A stretch of 64,000 bases of DNA from Rehmannia glutinosa (lineage: Eukaryota; Streptophyta; Magnoliopsida; Lamiales; Orobanchaceae). The translations under genes and the position numbers were made by a program. The stretch lies in the NCBI GenBank assembly GCA_016081115.2, contig JABTTQ020002609.1, positions 186,001-250,000 on the forward strand, read 5' to 3'. The stretch's first letter is position 1. The number at the start of each line of letters is the position of its first letter. The notes under the pieces were generated by a model. The model saw nothing but the letters and a program-made list of their open reading frames with translations, was not told the DNA's origin and ran no database searches. Of the stretch, positions 20,709 to 34,384 are shown in pieces.

Positions 20709-23528
20709 TCATTCACCAACCTGACGAGCAACTTGTGCCAATCGCCTACTGTCCCGTGATGACTCCTTTAACAAGCTACTCTTGGATTGCTCCAGGTTTT
20801 GATCACCATTTTGCTTATCTCCTGTTTTCTTTTCTGTCTCAAGCGTAGCATTCACTTTAGATCCACTCAAAGATTCTCTCTTACGCTTCCTTTGAAATGT
20901 GTATTTGATGACTCTTTCCCTTACAGATTGGGCATGAAGCCCCTTTGTTGTATGAGATGAATTTGACTCAAAAATGTTTGACGGCGCATCAACCTTTTCA
21001 ACATCAACTTTACAATCAGGAGACTTTACATCCCCCGCGGGCACCATTTTTTCCTTCAATCCTTCATCTTTTTGCATCATCCTTCCCCCAGAATTTTCCA
21101 CAAGATTTGTTTCGTTTCCTGAAGATTCTTCAAAAACCAGATGAGTCCATGTTTCAGCTTTAACTGGTGTTGAGGTTTTTCTTACTCTGGTAGCTCTCTT
21201 CCTTTTCTGAGGAAAAGATTGGAAATTACTAAGTTTAAGTTTTTTCTCAAGTTCAGTCAGAGTTTTAGCCCCATAAGCTGGTGCTTTGTCGGTTTCTTCA
21301 CTTTCTTCTTGCTCTCTGATATTATTCTCATCATTTGTTTTATCAGTTTCCCTGAGATGCACAATTCCTTGTCCAAAAGATTCCTCTCACATGCACGAAT
21401 TCTATGTGTACAACCGTTTCTATATAAGTCAGGCTCTTTACCTCTCAATATTATGGACGGCAAATCTCGATTTCTAATATATGAACTGCACATGCAAACT
21501 AACTCACTAATACACTTGCAACATTTATTTCTCTGGCTAGGATTTGGCACTGTTACATCAGAGGCTATAGCAAATTTATCTGGGGAGTAAATTGTAGTCT
21601 CCATTTCTCTTGAACAAGCATAGTTGGGTTCATTTAAATGCTGCAAATGTTCTTTCTTTAGCCGTTCTAGTTCATCATGTGCTTCTCCTAACTCTTCTCT
21701 GAGATTTTTACTATATCTTCAGCTTCCTGGAGTTGAGCTTCAAGTTCTTCGATCTTGTTCTGCTGATTCAATGACGCGGCTTTTGCTTGACTAATCTGTA
21801 AAGTTGGACAAATATATCAGTTGTATCAATGAAATAGTGTGGTTGCACATCTCTTGTTTGCATGTGTGAGTGTGTTTGTGGAGAAGAGAGTTTCGGTCAT
21901 CTGTAGACATAAAAAGATTGATAAATTCTGAAAACTAAAAGAACAGAAAATCACTTGTCACTAATTTGGTGTAAGAAAATCAAAACGTGGATGCAATAGA
22001 TTGATAATACCAAAACAGACTAACAGAAATATATGTTTCATGTGACACATTCAGGAGAGACGCATATGCTAGTATGTCAATAGCCACACGAGATTCAAGA
22101 CAATATCATGAAAAAAAACATGATGATATTCTCGTGGCCGCCAAATGTAAAATAGATATAACACCTGCCACTTTTAGAGAATAACGCCATTTTAAAGATT
22201 TTGTCGTATCGAAGCTATAGATGCCAAAATGGATCAGTTTAGTATGGCCATCAATAAACAGATAACGGTCAGAATGACAAAGAGAATAAATATATTTTGG
22301 ACAATATGATCATGTCCAGATTACACTAAGAGAATCCATTAACCTATGGAGCAAAAGAACAAAGGCACATACTGATCCAAAAAGGAAGAGTACTATTTCG
22401 ATCAATACAAATACGGAAAATAATGCCCAATCTAATAAACAAAGAGCATCAATAATCTTGTCTAATGTCATACAGAATCAAAATCAATCCACGCCAGTGA
22501 ATCCATCATGTAATAATCATCTACATACTTACCAAAGAACCATGACGCGCAAAACCTAACTTAGGTAAATATGAAAGCCATTGTTACAAATCAATTGCAC
22601 AAAAGATACCACGAAAAACACCTAACACGTGAATCATCAACATATTCAATCAGCAAACTCATTTTGAAGAGAAGTTCAAACTCTAAATGAAACATACCCC
22701 ATTTCTGTACTTATGTACTTATTCCAAGAAACCTAATAAGAAAAAAATATACACATACTAAAAATTCAAACTTCAAATTCCATGATCCACCTTAGAATCC
22801 ATCATTTGCTTGAGGCGCATCAGCATCCGAAGCGCCTCCTCTTTCCCTACTTTCAGATCATGCTGACACCGTGCCGCCCTTCTCTCTGACGACATAACCC
22901 TTGCTGCCGCCTCCTTAGATATGTTCAATATTATATCAGCGTACGCCTTCTTCAACGCTGTCAACTTCTGAACTCAAAGAACACAACAAATAAAGGAATA
23001 AATCCAAAAGGAAATTATCATTTTGACATACACATTTTAAAAAGACAAGAAACGGCAGATAATCAATGCTACAGATTTCAAGATACCAGTAAAAAAAATC
23101 AAAACATTTATCCCCATTTCAAAACTTTAGATTAGAGTTGTTAAACTTGAAAATAAAAAAAAATTAGCCGAGAAAAACGAAGAACTAGTTCAAATCATGA
23201 AAGAAAAAATTAAGAAGAAATCAAAACAGACCATCATTTCTTGAATACTAAAAACAAGATAAAATTCTTGAAAAAGAAACAAAAACAGTCCGGGAAACAC
23301 CAAGAATCGAGACAAAAGGATAAAAACAAACAAGAAAAGAAGAGGATCGAAGTCCAAAGTAATAAACAAACAAATGCAGCAACAAAAGAAAATAAAAAAA
23401 AAGAAGGGCAAAGAAACGGTTAAAGGGAATCGATTAGGTAGTTGGTGTGGGATGTCGAAAAATCAAAAGTGGCTGCGCCGCCGGGGAGACGGCGATGTTC
23501 GGCCGGAGTTTACCTCTTGGGCGTCCAT
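20709..23528 (-). CDS. Plant coiled-coil protein of unknown function, at least 3 exons, two apparent frameshifts
   Basis: Exon 1 is 23528-23514 (MDAQE), with a GTAAAC donor. Exon 2 is 22967-22791 (59 residues, KLTALKKAYADII... MMDSK), between TTCAG and GTGGAT splice sites. Exon 3 starts at 21795 after TTTACAG and runs to the TGA at 20709. All junctions are phase 0. Exon 3 opens with a heptad-like coiled coil (QQNKIEELEAQLQEAEDIV), then a Cys-rich part with GCTHRIRACERNLLD, then a Lys/Arg-rich C-terminal half. The frame changes once in a T run (21705-21709, plus strand) and again near 21355-21385, each like a 1-base loss: a pseudogene or assembly errors. The final CAG|GTTGGT could be a donor, so a short last exon may be missed. 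I recall similar uncharacterised plant proteins but no function, so none is assigned. Confidence 0.7.
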
Positions 23529-25350
23529 TTCTGCCAGATTCCTTAAATAAATTTGTGAGTTTAGTGTTGGTTGAGGTTTTTGGGTCCGAAGAGTTTTTAT
23601 TAACTCTTGTTTCCTCAACAGTGATGTCTGTTATGAACTGAATGTTCTGCTCATTTAAAACTACCGAGTTACCCTGAAGAAACGATTTAATTACGGAAAT
23701 GCCACGGACCCTGACAATCGGGTTCTTTTGGTTTTCGGGCTCTATGGGCGCGCGCCACTGGACTGGGGGCTCTTTTTCGTTGTATGAATGTGTGACGTGG
23801 CACTTTCTTGGATAGGCACGTGGCTTGGTCATGTAAAGTTTACTTTTGGAGCAATGCTGTGAAAATGGGACCTGACTGACTGATTCAACCGATTTAACCG
23901 GAAATCGGCCACATTCTCGTCCGATTGTAAATTAAAATTGGGTGACTAAAAAATAATGGCCACCTGATCGAACTTGGAAAAACCCAGAAGCGTGACCCTA
24001 TTAACTCAATTTATTTTTTTTTCTTTTTCATTTTTGTAATTTTTTAGTGAATAAATTTCTTTGTTTTATTACAAATTAATGAAAATAAGTTTAGTAAATT
24101 TTCTTATAACTTCTCCGTATATCCAATTTACATATATATTTGTATTATAATTTACTAATTTAGTTTATTTTTTAATTAGTTCTTTGACATTTTTCTTTGT
24201 GTTTATCTTTACATGTGTAATATATATACACACACACACACTAGAATAACACCCGTGTTTTACATGGGATTTGTCCAAAAATAATTCACAAATTTAAAAG
24301 ATAGTTTAGATAGAATCTTGCTTTTTAGATTATTTTTTATCTCTTAAATTTGTTATTTTTAAATTCAAAAATATATATTTCAAGTAATATAATATTTCTC
24401 AAAAACAAATATCTTCAGTATAGATTCGATTTTTTCCAAATTAATTGTGAAAAATTCTTTATTTTTTGGATTATATTTTATCTTTCATAATTTTGATTAA
24501 ATTTGTTATCTTTTCAATTTGTTATATTTTAATTTTCTACATAAAATTACTACATAGATAAATGTAAAGTTCCATGTGAAATTGGTAGGATGAGAAGATG
24601 ACAAATGTCTAAGATTAATGAGGTGATGACATGTGTTAACTTATTTTTTCTTTTAGTATATAGGGTAGATTTGAATCATGTAGTAGCAAAAATCGAAACT
24701 AAAAGATGCGTATGAACCAAATATATTTTTGAAATATAATATTTATAAATGTATGTCAAACCCCAATTTCTATTGGTTGTTAGATTCTTTGATGTATTTC
24801 TAATTTGTTGAGAAACATATATAGTGGTTATTTGATAGGATCATGTAGTATAATTACTATACGGCCTCGGGTCTATAATTGAATATATTATTTTATTTTA
24901 ACTTTAATTGCCGCGATAGGCTCATTTATTTCTATGATGAGCTTATTTAATTTTATTATAATTTGGTTTGAATTATTTTTTTAATTGTGAATATAATTAG
25001 TTAGTGGGTCAAAATTGGATTTAATAAGAGTAATTTGAAATATATATTGGAGTTAGCATAAATCGTTAATTAAAAGATAAACCAAATATATTTTTGAAAG
25101 AAATATTTTTAAATGATAGTGTAGATAAATCCTTGATATTTAGATTACTTATCTCTTAAAGTTGTTATTATCTTTTAAATTTGTAATTTTTAAATTCAAA
25201 AATATATTATCAATTCACCTTTAATTTGTGGATAGGAATTCCGGATGGATAATTATAAAGGGCATGTGGAATTGAGAGAACGAGTGACACATGTCAAAAT
25301 TAATGAGGTGATAACGTGTCAACTTTATTTTCTCTTTTAGTATATATGAT
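23529..25350. other. Host-gene upstream region and AT-rich repeats
   Basis: 23529-23900 is the promoter side of the minus-strand host gene; no TATA box stands out. 24240-25345 holds two diverged copies of an AT-rich repeat. Each ends in a similar block (about 24555-24660 and 25255-25345) reading 'TTAATGAGGTGATRACRTGT' then 'CTTTTAGTATAT'. A CA dinucleotide run lies at about 24228-24241. No coding region is seen. Confidence 0.55.
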
Positions 25351-25405
25351 GGTTCAAATGGGACACACCCTTATATGAGAGAGTGTGGATTTTTCCAATC
25401 CATTG
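25351..25405 (+). repeat. Left terminal inverted repeat of MULE-1
   Basis: GGTTCAAATGGGACACACCC, then 'TTATATGAGAGAGTGTGGATTTTTCCAATCC'. It pairs with 34385-34437. The first 16 bases are identical and the rest is about three-quarters alike by eye. Confidence 0.85.
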
Positions 25406-25706
25406 AAATATTGCAATTGAGAGTCCAGATTTAATAGATAATATTTATATTAATAATTATTAACTATAAGTAGTAAGGATATAATTGACAATTTAAGAAA
25501 ATAACCACCATGTAGTCAACGTGTCCTAAATTGCAGGGTGTGATAAACACTAAATAATGGCAACAAAATCTTACCAAATCAAACCCAATAGAGCCCAAAA
25601 AACAACGTCAGACTCCTTAAACAAGATGAAGCCATAGGCGATACAATCGACAACAAAGAGGTCATGAAGAACCGAAAAGGGAGATCACACAAAATCGGTG
25701 TCGGCG

Positions 25707-28700
25707 ATGGAAGACAATACCGACAATTTCACCTACCGCAAGGTGAATATATTTATCTCTATACACAGTTTATGTTTTTTAAATTTTATTAGTAATTGTA
25801 AATCAGAAAAAAATACTACCCATCCATCCTTCTGTTGTTAGTCTACAAACACATATGAGAAACAAAGTTAATGTGTATTTTAATAGTATAAATAGTATAA
25901 AATCGTGTTTATTTAGTCTTGATTTGTTGTATATATTGTATTACTTAAGTGTTTGCATGTAAAACATAGAACACCTTCCATGATACTTTGAACAAACATT
26001 ATTAGCATAACACTTTGTATGTTTAGTTATATTTTAATATACATATAATGTCATTTTTGTATAAATACATATATGAAATATTTAAATTTATTATCGTATA
26101 TTTAGATATATTGTGGTGTATGTATGTAATTATTAATTATTTTCTAAAAACCTAACACGCGTCCCATGACAATACCAAAAATAGTTTGCTCTTCAATGAT
26201 ACTTTGAACAAATGTTATAAGAACATAATCGCATATTTAGTGTATTTTTAATGTACATATAATATCATTCGATTGTTTATGTATATATATCAAATATTAA
26301 AAATAATTGTACTATATATTTAGATACCTTGTCTTTGTATACTTTGACCGATCTCATGTATGTATATATAATTTGGTTCGATAAACTTCACTACAAAAGT
26401 AAGTATCTACTTTCGTATTCTAATTAATTGTTTATTGCTTTAGACAATGTAGGTTACAATAAAGAAAGACTAGAGATTTCGCATGGTTTAACAAAGTATT
26501 GGATTCCAATAGTTGAACAAGAAAAATACCGCGCATCGGAATGAGATTTGAATCATTAGAGAAAGGCGTACAATTTTATAGGAATATGGCTCTATAGTGG
26601 ATTCAACATTCGAACAAGTATAACAAGAAGGTTCGTAAACAAGGACATTCATGTCTAATATATAGTATGCAACCGAGAAGGGTTCAAAAATAGTAAGGTT
26701 TCAAATCAATTGGTGACAATGATGAAGATGACTCGCATAGGAGTTCAACATCACGTCAAGGCCGTCGAGGCGTGTAGGTTGCAATTCAAGTGTATATTTC
26801 AATACGCAATGCCAAATTCCTACAAGATAAAATACTTTGAAGAGCGTCATACTCATTTTTCGACTTGTAACCATATAGACAATTTATGAAGGTGAACAAG
26901 AGTCTTAATTTTGGGCATCAACGGTTCATTTTGAATTGTACAAAGGAAAATGTCGGTAATGCTAAAACCCTCGGGTGTTTAAGGAGATGGTAGGAGGGTA
27001 CTCAATGTCGGAGCACTTTAAATAGATTTCAAAAACTTTAGGAGATATTTGAAGGCCTACATATGTGGTGCAAATGTGCAATTGGTAATAGATAAGTGTC
27101 AGAGGAAAAAGGAAATAAGTCCCGGAATGGCATTCGATTATGATGTCGATGAGAATGATCAGCTAACTGACTATTTTGGGCAGACCAGACATCAATGTGG
27201 AATTATGGCGTATTTGGAGATGTCGTTTCGTTTGATGCTACGCACAATACGACAGTCTCGATAAAACTGGTAGTTGGTTTTAAATTTAGTTCAACAATAT
27301 CGTGTATAATCCTTCCAAATAATCTTGTTTATTCACTTTAATATTGTCGTGTTGTTAAGAGCATTTCATTGTATAAATGTCTAAATTTTCTTTAGAGTAT
27401 ATATTTATTTCACTTTGTATATTGTAGTGAATTTATTCTATAAAAAAAATATAAGAAAGTGTTTAAACCTTCCAAATAACTTAGGATGATATACAGTGTA
27501 CATACTAAGTCAATAAGAACATGTTTAATCCTTCCAAATAATACTGTTTATTCACTATAACATTACTGTCTGGTTACGAGCGTTGTACTGTATAAATGTC
27601 AAAATTTCACTTTACGATATATTTATTTCACTGTGTATTGAAGTGCATTTATTTTATACAAAAAAATAAGAACGTGTTTAATCCTTCCAAATAATAATAT
27701 TTATTCACTTTAATAATACTGTGCGGTTAGGGCATATTCACTGTATAAAAATTGAAATTTCACTGTACTATATCTTTATTTCACTGTGTATTGAATTGCA
27801 TTTATTTTATGCAAAAAATGACAGGTATAAGATGATGTTCGCACCTTTTACGGGAATAGACAATCATAAGCATTGTGTAACATTTGCAGCTGGGTTGATA
27901 ATAAAGGAAGATGAAGCGTCATACATATGGCTATTCAAAAATTTCTTAGAAGCAATGGGTAAAGAACCAAGCTATATTGTTCTTGACAAGACCCCCGAAT
28001 GAAAAATGCAATACAAGTCGTTTTCCAAAGTGCTCATCGATTTGTGTATGTGGCACATCATAGAAAAAGTAAACACAAAAGTCGGTCTGTATTGCTTAAG
28101 GATAATAATTTAGTAGGAAGCTAAATTATGTTGTATGGAATGATTACGATGAGCCAACAGAGTTCGAGTCAAAATGGCATGATGTAATGCTTGAGTATGA
28201 GTTAACTTCGCATCCATGGTTTAATACAATGTTCGATCTTAGACAAAAATGGATACCAACATATTTTAGGGACGTGCCAATGGGCAGTCTACTAAGGACA
28301 ACGTCAAGGTCAGAAAGTACGAATAGTTGGTTTGGCAATTTCACAAACCCTCAGGCAAGTTCGGTGGAATTGTTTATGCACTTTGAAAGTGCAATGGACT
28401 CACAACGCCACGAATTCGATAAATTAGGCAACAAATGTGAAACATTAAATCCCAAATGCAAAACACCATTACAGATTGAGAAACATGCAACATCAGTGTA
28501 CACATATGCAGTGTTCTCGGATGTCAGCAAAGAAATTGAAGAGTCGTGTTTCAGTTGCTCAGTGGTTGGTGTGATCGATAATACAAACACATGTTCTTAC
28601 AAAATAAGAGACCAGACTCGTAGAGTATATGATGTCATTTGTTACAAAAACGACACAATGTCAAAGTGCAGTTGCAAGATGTTCGAACAAAGCGGCTACA

Positions 28701-29215
28701 TTGTAGCCATATCTTGCTATTTTTTGAGGGAAAACAAGAGATTCCATCCAAATATCTAACTAGGCGTTGGTTGAAAAATGCATCCATTCATCCATTTTCA
28801 AAAAAGTGATGCGTACCAATTTTTCTGGAGGCAACACAACATGTGTAACTCTCAACAATCTTTGGTCAGATTTTCATTGTTGCATTAGGCTTGCCCAAGG
28901 TGATGTGGAGAAATTGTCATCTTTGTCACGCTTACTATCGGAAGAAAAGCGCAAATTGCTACTCGAACAAGAGAATGAAAGGTCCGTAGTTGGCAATCAA
29001 ACAGGTTATTCAAACCTATTGTGGGTCAACATCACAAAAGGATATAAATGTATTACGCCTCAACAAGCAAAAAACAAAGGTAGTGGGAGCGTTAAAAGTC
29101 GTATACAAAGTCAAAGGGAGAAAAGCTATCAAAGCAAGCACAAAATTGAGAGACGGTGTGGTTTGTGCGGTGAAGTTACAACCCATAACAAAGAGAACGT
29201 GCCCAAATCGTGTTG
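25707..29215 (+). pseudogene. FAR1/MuDR-type transposase of MULE-1 (decayed)
   Basis: A possible first exon (MEDNTDNFTYRK, 25707-25742) ends in AAG|GTGAAT. A FAR1 DNA-binding domain follows from about 26540 (RIGMRFESLEKGVQFYRNM). The MULE catalytic core shows DYFGQTRHQCG..YLEM near 27165-27225, FDATHNTT near 27228, then YKMMFAPFTGIDNHKHCVT after an intron ending at about 27826. The ITDQD block near 27980 is frameshifted. 28187-28759 is an open stretch with RTTSRSESTNSWFGNF and a SWIM-like CSCKMFEQSGYIVA. The C-terminus ends in a zinc-knuckle-like CGLCGEVTTHNKENVPKSC. Multiple stops and frameshifts, including one in the catalytic core, make it inactive. The same protein is better preserved in MULE-2. 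Confidence 0.85.
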
Positions 29216-29389
29216 AAAATAATTAGTTAATAAACATTGTCAATCAATAATGATACTCATCAAATCTAAGTTTGTTTTCAATGTTTTTTTGCAACCAAAA
29301 AATGTTTCATTAGTATATTATAAGCGTTTTTGTGTTTTTCTCGATGTATGTGTTACAATACTTTTCGCAATTAGTTTTTTTTCATTAGT

Positions 29390-29770
29390 ATTAAACAAGT
29401 TCTAATACAAAGCGATTACACAAGTAAAATTGCACTAACTATACAACATTCCAATACTATGTATGCAGAAACCGCACTAAATATACATCGTGTATGACCG
29501 TACAATTGCACAAATTATACAAACTAATTACACGAACCGCACTAATCATACAACATTCTAATACTATATATGCGGAAAAAACTACACTAATTATACAACA
29601 TTCTAATATTATATATGCAAAGTACAACTTCACAAATTATACAACATTCTAATACTATATACGCTGAAAAAATCAGCTAATTATACAGATTTTCTAAACC
29701 ATGTACGCAGGTTAAGAAACACTTAAACACACAAATAACATATGTAACAACATTCTAATACTATGTACAC
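29390..29770. repeat. Minisatellite between the two MULE-1 genes
   Basis: Imperfect units of roughly 55-60 bp centred on 'TTATACAACATTCTAATACT', repeated five or six times. Units contain 'ATATATGC(G/A)' and 'CACTAAT'. The block fills the space between the convergent 3' ends. 'TATAC(A)'-rich repeats also fill the introns and spacer of MULE-2. Confidence 0.8.
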
Positions 29771-29975
29771 ATTAAAACTGTCATTAATTAAACATTCCAA
29801 CAAAAACAATATGCGATTTTAGTCCAACAACCAAAAGCAAAATTATCAAATAAAAGCATCATAACATTCACAAAGATAATCCGCCACAAAAGGCAAGTAA
29901 ATAATAATCCAATGATCGAACCGACAAAATATAATAGTAACATATAACACGTTCACCCTAAAAGGCTGATAAATA

Positions 29976-32900
29976 TCATATAACATCCTTCCCCATCCAA
30001 AACTTCCTTGCCTCATGAGACTCTTTTTTCTCTTTGCTCATTATATCTTCGCTAATAATCGAATAACAATACTTAATGCGAAGGTTAGATATCGACTCCC
30101 ACCACCCTTTTTCAGCCCATGAGTCCCAACCTCTAGCGCATTCGCCCATGTATGTCTCCATGTGGCGCATCGCAAAAAATCCCGATCTACTTTGTTCTTG
30201 GAGTCTCTCCACGACATAGACAACCTACTCAATTTAGCACTTTTAATGGACCATGCCATCTCGATCACAACCCCTCGAAGAGATATAGTGAAAAAACTCG
30301 AATCTAGCAACAAATACAAGTAAAAATAACATTAAAACAACAATATAGCATATGGGTACAATATACAAGTAACAATATATTATATGTACACTGGAAATGC
30401 ACTATATATACAATAATAATATATCATGTATCACAGTTGGCATTGCATAAAGAATAATACTGATAATAATACATCATGTGTACAAAGTCATTGCACTATA
30501 AATATAGTAATAATACAAGTAAACATTAGCATTAAAACAACAATACAACATATGGGTACAAAATATACAGCAAAATCACCTTACAAATTCAATAAGAAAC
30601 TAAGATATATACACATAATTTGACGTGCAATGCAAAAAATACATTATATATGTACATATATATATAGTAATAATACATCATACATAAGTTGGCATTGCAA
30701 CAATAATGTCTTATGCAGAAATTGAAATTGCGCTACACATACAATAATAATGCATTATGTGTGTAATCCAACAACCACACTACAAATAATTTTGTTGAAA
30801 CTTAAATAATTTTGCATTGTGAATCAAGTAACTTTGCATTTTTGGTATAACGATATTATGAATTACTAACCAAGCCCCCGTGGATTTTCTCATATTTATC
30901 GCAAATACATGCCCGTAAATTTAATTGTCTAAAATGTGACAATTTCTATTTACATCAAACATGACAAATAAGTGCTCGCTCCGCAAGGAAAAAAATTGAA
31001 TAAACCACCCACAAATTGATGCTAGTACACATAAAATTAAACTAACCATCTCAAATTTTTGTAGTTTTACGGAGGTCTAATCACCCACTTCAAAGATCAA
31101 GAGTTTTAGAGAAAATTAGCGGCGGCACTTATCATCAAGCCCATACTTGGGCACCATAATAGTATACGTCCACAAAACACGCAAAAAAAATTATTAAACA
31201 CTAAAAACAAAAATGCACCTTGAAATGAAGAAAATAATAGTTTACGATGGAGTAAGCCATAGCAAAAAATCGGTGGGTGCGCTTTTGCTTCTCAAAACCT
31301 CGCGCATTTAAAATCCTCGACCACACATCGCGACAACTACATATACATACTCTCCATGTCTTAATGTCTCCATCTCTCTCCTCCACAACATAATATCACC
31401 AACTTTATAAACCAACTCATCCGAACACAAGTTATAATTAAAACATGAGTGACTCAAAAAGTAAAACATAATGGAAAAAAATGCAAAAATAACTTACTCA
31501 TCTTATCCGGTTTTCTCAAACATCCACTTTGCTACCATTAGCTGGATTTCATCAAGATCCAAACTCGGATCAATCTCGATAAAATAGTGGATGTACCCAC
31601 AACAAAAGCGCCCACAATGTAACTTCTCTTAGACTTCTTCCGGCCATTCTTCGTGAAACCTTACCAACCTCCTTTCCAACATTTATGTCGCCAACGCTTC
31701 ATTCCCATGTATATTTCCCTTATTACCATGTCCAACCGCATCATTCCTATTTTGATCATCCTTCATTGCAAATCAAGGTAAAAAAAAAAAAAAGTTAAAA
31801 TATGGAATTCATAAGCATACAATTAAATTAAAGCAAATACACAACAAAAAAACATTAATATAGGAGACTCGCACAAGTTAAAACATTAATACAAGAAACA
31901 AGCTAAAAGCATCAATATGAAAATAAAACAAACTCACAAGCGGACATATCGCCTAGGAGTCTCTTGTTCCAACGGTGCCTGAAAAAACATTCGCATCTTT
32001 GTCTTGAAGTCTCCATGATGGTATCCCACCCTTCCATAACTCCAACTTGTGTTAAACCGATACTAAAGCTTGGACCGTTAAACATCTTGGTAAACTCGTT
32101 CTCTCTTCAACACAACATTTTCTACTTTATCCAGTATAACAATGTTCTCAAGATTATTCAGAATCGCTTCACTTCTGCGTCTCACTACCTTCAACCACAT
32201 CATCCGCGTCGTTGAACATCTCGACGCTTGCCACTAAAAAGAAACAATTAGTTTACTTGTAATAACAAACTAGTGTTATAAATGACCCTCATCTTCCCAA
32301 ACACCGAATCAGAAGCAACGATTTGTGGGAGCATTATGTAATATGGAAATAATATCCACGACATCCATAGCAATACAAGATAATTTGGACTAAAAATGAA
32401 AAACGCTTTTACAAAAACACCCAAAGTAGAATTTACGTGTAATAATACAATTAGTTTACTTGTAACACAAACTAGTGTTATAATTAGTATGCATTACATT
32501 AAAAATTTATTAACTATGCAATTTAACTATCACACTAACTATCACACTAAATATTTATTAAGTATACAAAGTGAACTCCGCACCAAAACATGCATGGATT
32601 TGTGCGGATTGAAAAAAGATACTAAATTGCAACTATAAAAGTTAAATTCTATCACAAAATAAAACACACAACCTATAAATTAGTTAAATTCTATAACATG
32701 CACATTACATTAAAAATTCAATACTCCTCCATCCTTACATCCCATTTTTAACAAATGAAAAATTTACCCTCCCAAATAAAAACTTTTTACAAAAACAATA
32801 GTTAGGCCATTATATTAGCCTCGAGCATTTGCTTCCCCGAACCCGAATTATCAATACTACTCGAACCCCGTCCACCAATATTAGCAGGCCTTTTTAAAGT
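29976..32900 (-). pseudogene. ULP1-like cysteine protease gene of MULE-1 (decayed)
   Basis: The C-terminal catalytic exon is 30319-29976: MSWRDSKNKVD, then in another frame GFFAMRHMETYMG. The family pattern 'KVDCG(I/F)FA(M/I)RHME' shows that the shift falls exactly at the active-site cysteine codon (30182-30186), so Cys is lost. An upstream exon at 31200-31386 (VWSRILNARGFEKQKR, RFFAMAYSI) corresponds to 51985-52120 in MULE-2. Another near 31500-31740 contains EALAT..LERRLVRFHEEWPEE. Exons farther 5' to about 32900 are less clear. ULP1-type proteases remove SUMO from proteins; copies within plant MULEs are known (Kaonashi type), but their role is not settled. Confidence 0.75.
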
Positions 32901-33170
32901 AATTTGTCCTCTAATCTTGACAAGCCATCTTCACAAATTAGCACCACCAATATTAAGTTGCCTTTTTTTGTCCTCTAGCCATCTTCACAAAATTAAGAAG
33001 AAAAGAAAATATCATCATTCCAATTCAACAAAATGCAATGACAAAATACTGAAGAAATTATTCTAACACAACACAAACATCGATGGCAAAAACATTAAAA
33101 TTGTATTATATAACTACAAATGAAATTAAACTATGTTGAATACATACCCAAAATGTCTCGCACTACACAC

Positions 33171-33475
33171 CAAAATTGTATAAAATAACCACTAAAACTT
33201 AACTAAGATTACAAAGAGAATAATATCACCCATAAGTCAAATTAAATCTAATTTCTGAATTGAAACCCATAAATCAATATTAAACTATGTCTTACTAAAC
33301 AACAAAATTGTATTAAATAACCACTAAAACTTAACTAAGAATACAAAGAGAATAATATTACCCATAAGTCAAATTTAATCTAATTTCATGAATCGAAACC
33401 CATAAATCAAATTAAACTATGTGCTTCACTAAACAACAAAAATGTATTAAATAACCACAAAACCTTAACTAAGTA
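33171..33475. repeat. Tandem repeat, unit about 133 bp
   Basis: Units start at about 33171, 33303 and 33437 with 'AAATTGTATWAAATAACCAC'; the third is partial. The unit also contains 'CTTAACTAAGAATACAAAGA' and 'CCCATAAGTCAAATT'. Adjacent 33490-33700 has a second, more decayed tandem with 'AACACAACCTCAAA' about every 90-100 bp. Both lie upstream of the ULP1-like gene inside MULE-1. Confidence 0.8.
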
Positions 33476-34384
33476 TAGATAGAACTCACAAAAAACACAA
33501 CCTCAAAAAGTCAAGAAAAATCAATGTCACAAATTACTAAATGTCAAAACGCAAACCCACAACTCAAAAAAAACACAACCTCAAACAATCCAAAATATCG
33601 AAGTCAAAAATTACTAGAGGTCGAAAACAAAAGCCCCAATCGCACAACAAAACACAACCTCAAAATCCGAGAGAAAATTCAAAGTCGAAACGAAAACACA
33701 AACCCAACCATGAAATTACCAAAAATTGAAATCTCGGTAGAAAAATCGAATATAACTAAACCTTATAACAATAAATCCCCAAAAATCATAAGATAAAAAC
33801 CCTTTAAACTACGCAAACTACTTCTACAAATAGTTTGAGATTTGGGTTAAAATTACATAACAAGAAATTAAATAAAATGTGCAAAACTTACGATTATATT
33901 ATATATGTTAATCTCACGCCCCAAATAGATTACGGTAAAGAAAAGGGAATCTCCTCCAAGCCGATCGATCGCGGGTTGAGAAGGGACGGTGAGAAGAGAG
34001 AGTATTTCCTCCAAGCGCCGGTAGTGCGATGAGAAATGACGGTGAGAGATACGGTGAGAAGATGGAGTGTTTGAAGGTGAGAAGAAATGATGAGAGACGG
34101 TGAAGATGAGAAGAAAGTAATTGAAAAATGAGAGAAAGTTTCTCGGCAAAGTGGTGAAGAGACGTGAACTATAAGAGAATATGCCAGATATGATGTTTGA
34201 ACCTCATAAATAGCGCGAATTAAGAAAGGTAAAAATAACTTACCTTTAACAAAATGACGGAAAACCCCTTATCGAAAAAAATGAATAATATGTAAATTAC
34301 ATCTTTGACCTTCTTTAATTGTATCGATTAACAACCCGCTAAAATAAAGGGATTAATCTGCGAGCCATACAAAATATCCAATCA

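Noticed and set aside
20709..23528. Identification of the host gene as shugoshin (coiled coil plus basic C-terminus).
   Set aside because: The N-terminal helix text and the GCTHRIRACERN block do not match what I know of shugoshin; left as unknown.
23434..23832. A 132-residue minus-strand frame across the host-gene start.
   Set aside because: The coding exon ends after MDAQE at a good GT donor; this frame overlaps promoter, leader and intron and has no motif.
29390..29770. Regular repeats considered as a CRISPR array.
   Set aside because: Units are degenerate and contiguous with no unique spacers, and the genome is a plant.
33524..33796. A 90-residue Asn/Lys-rich frame.
   Set aside because: It lies in a decayed tandem repeat with low-complexity composition.
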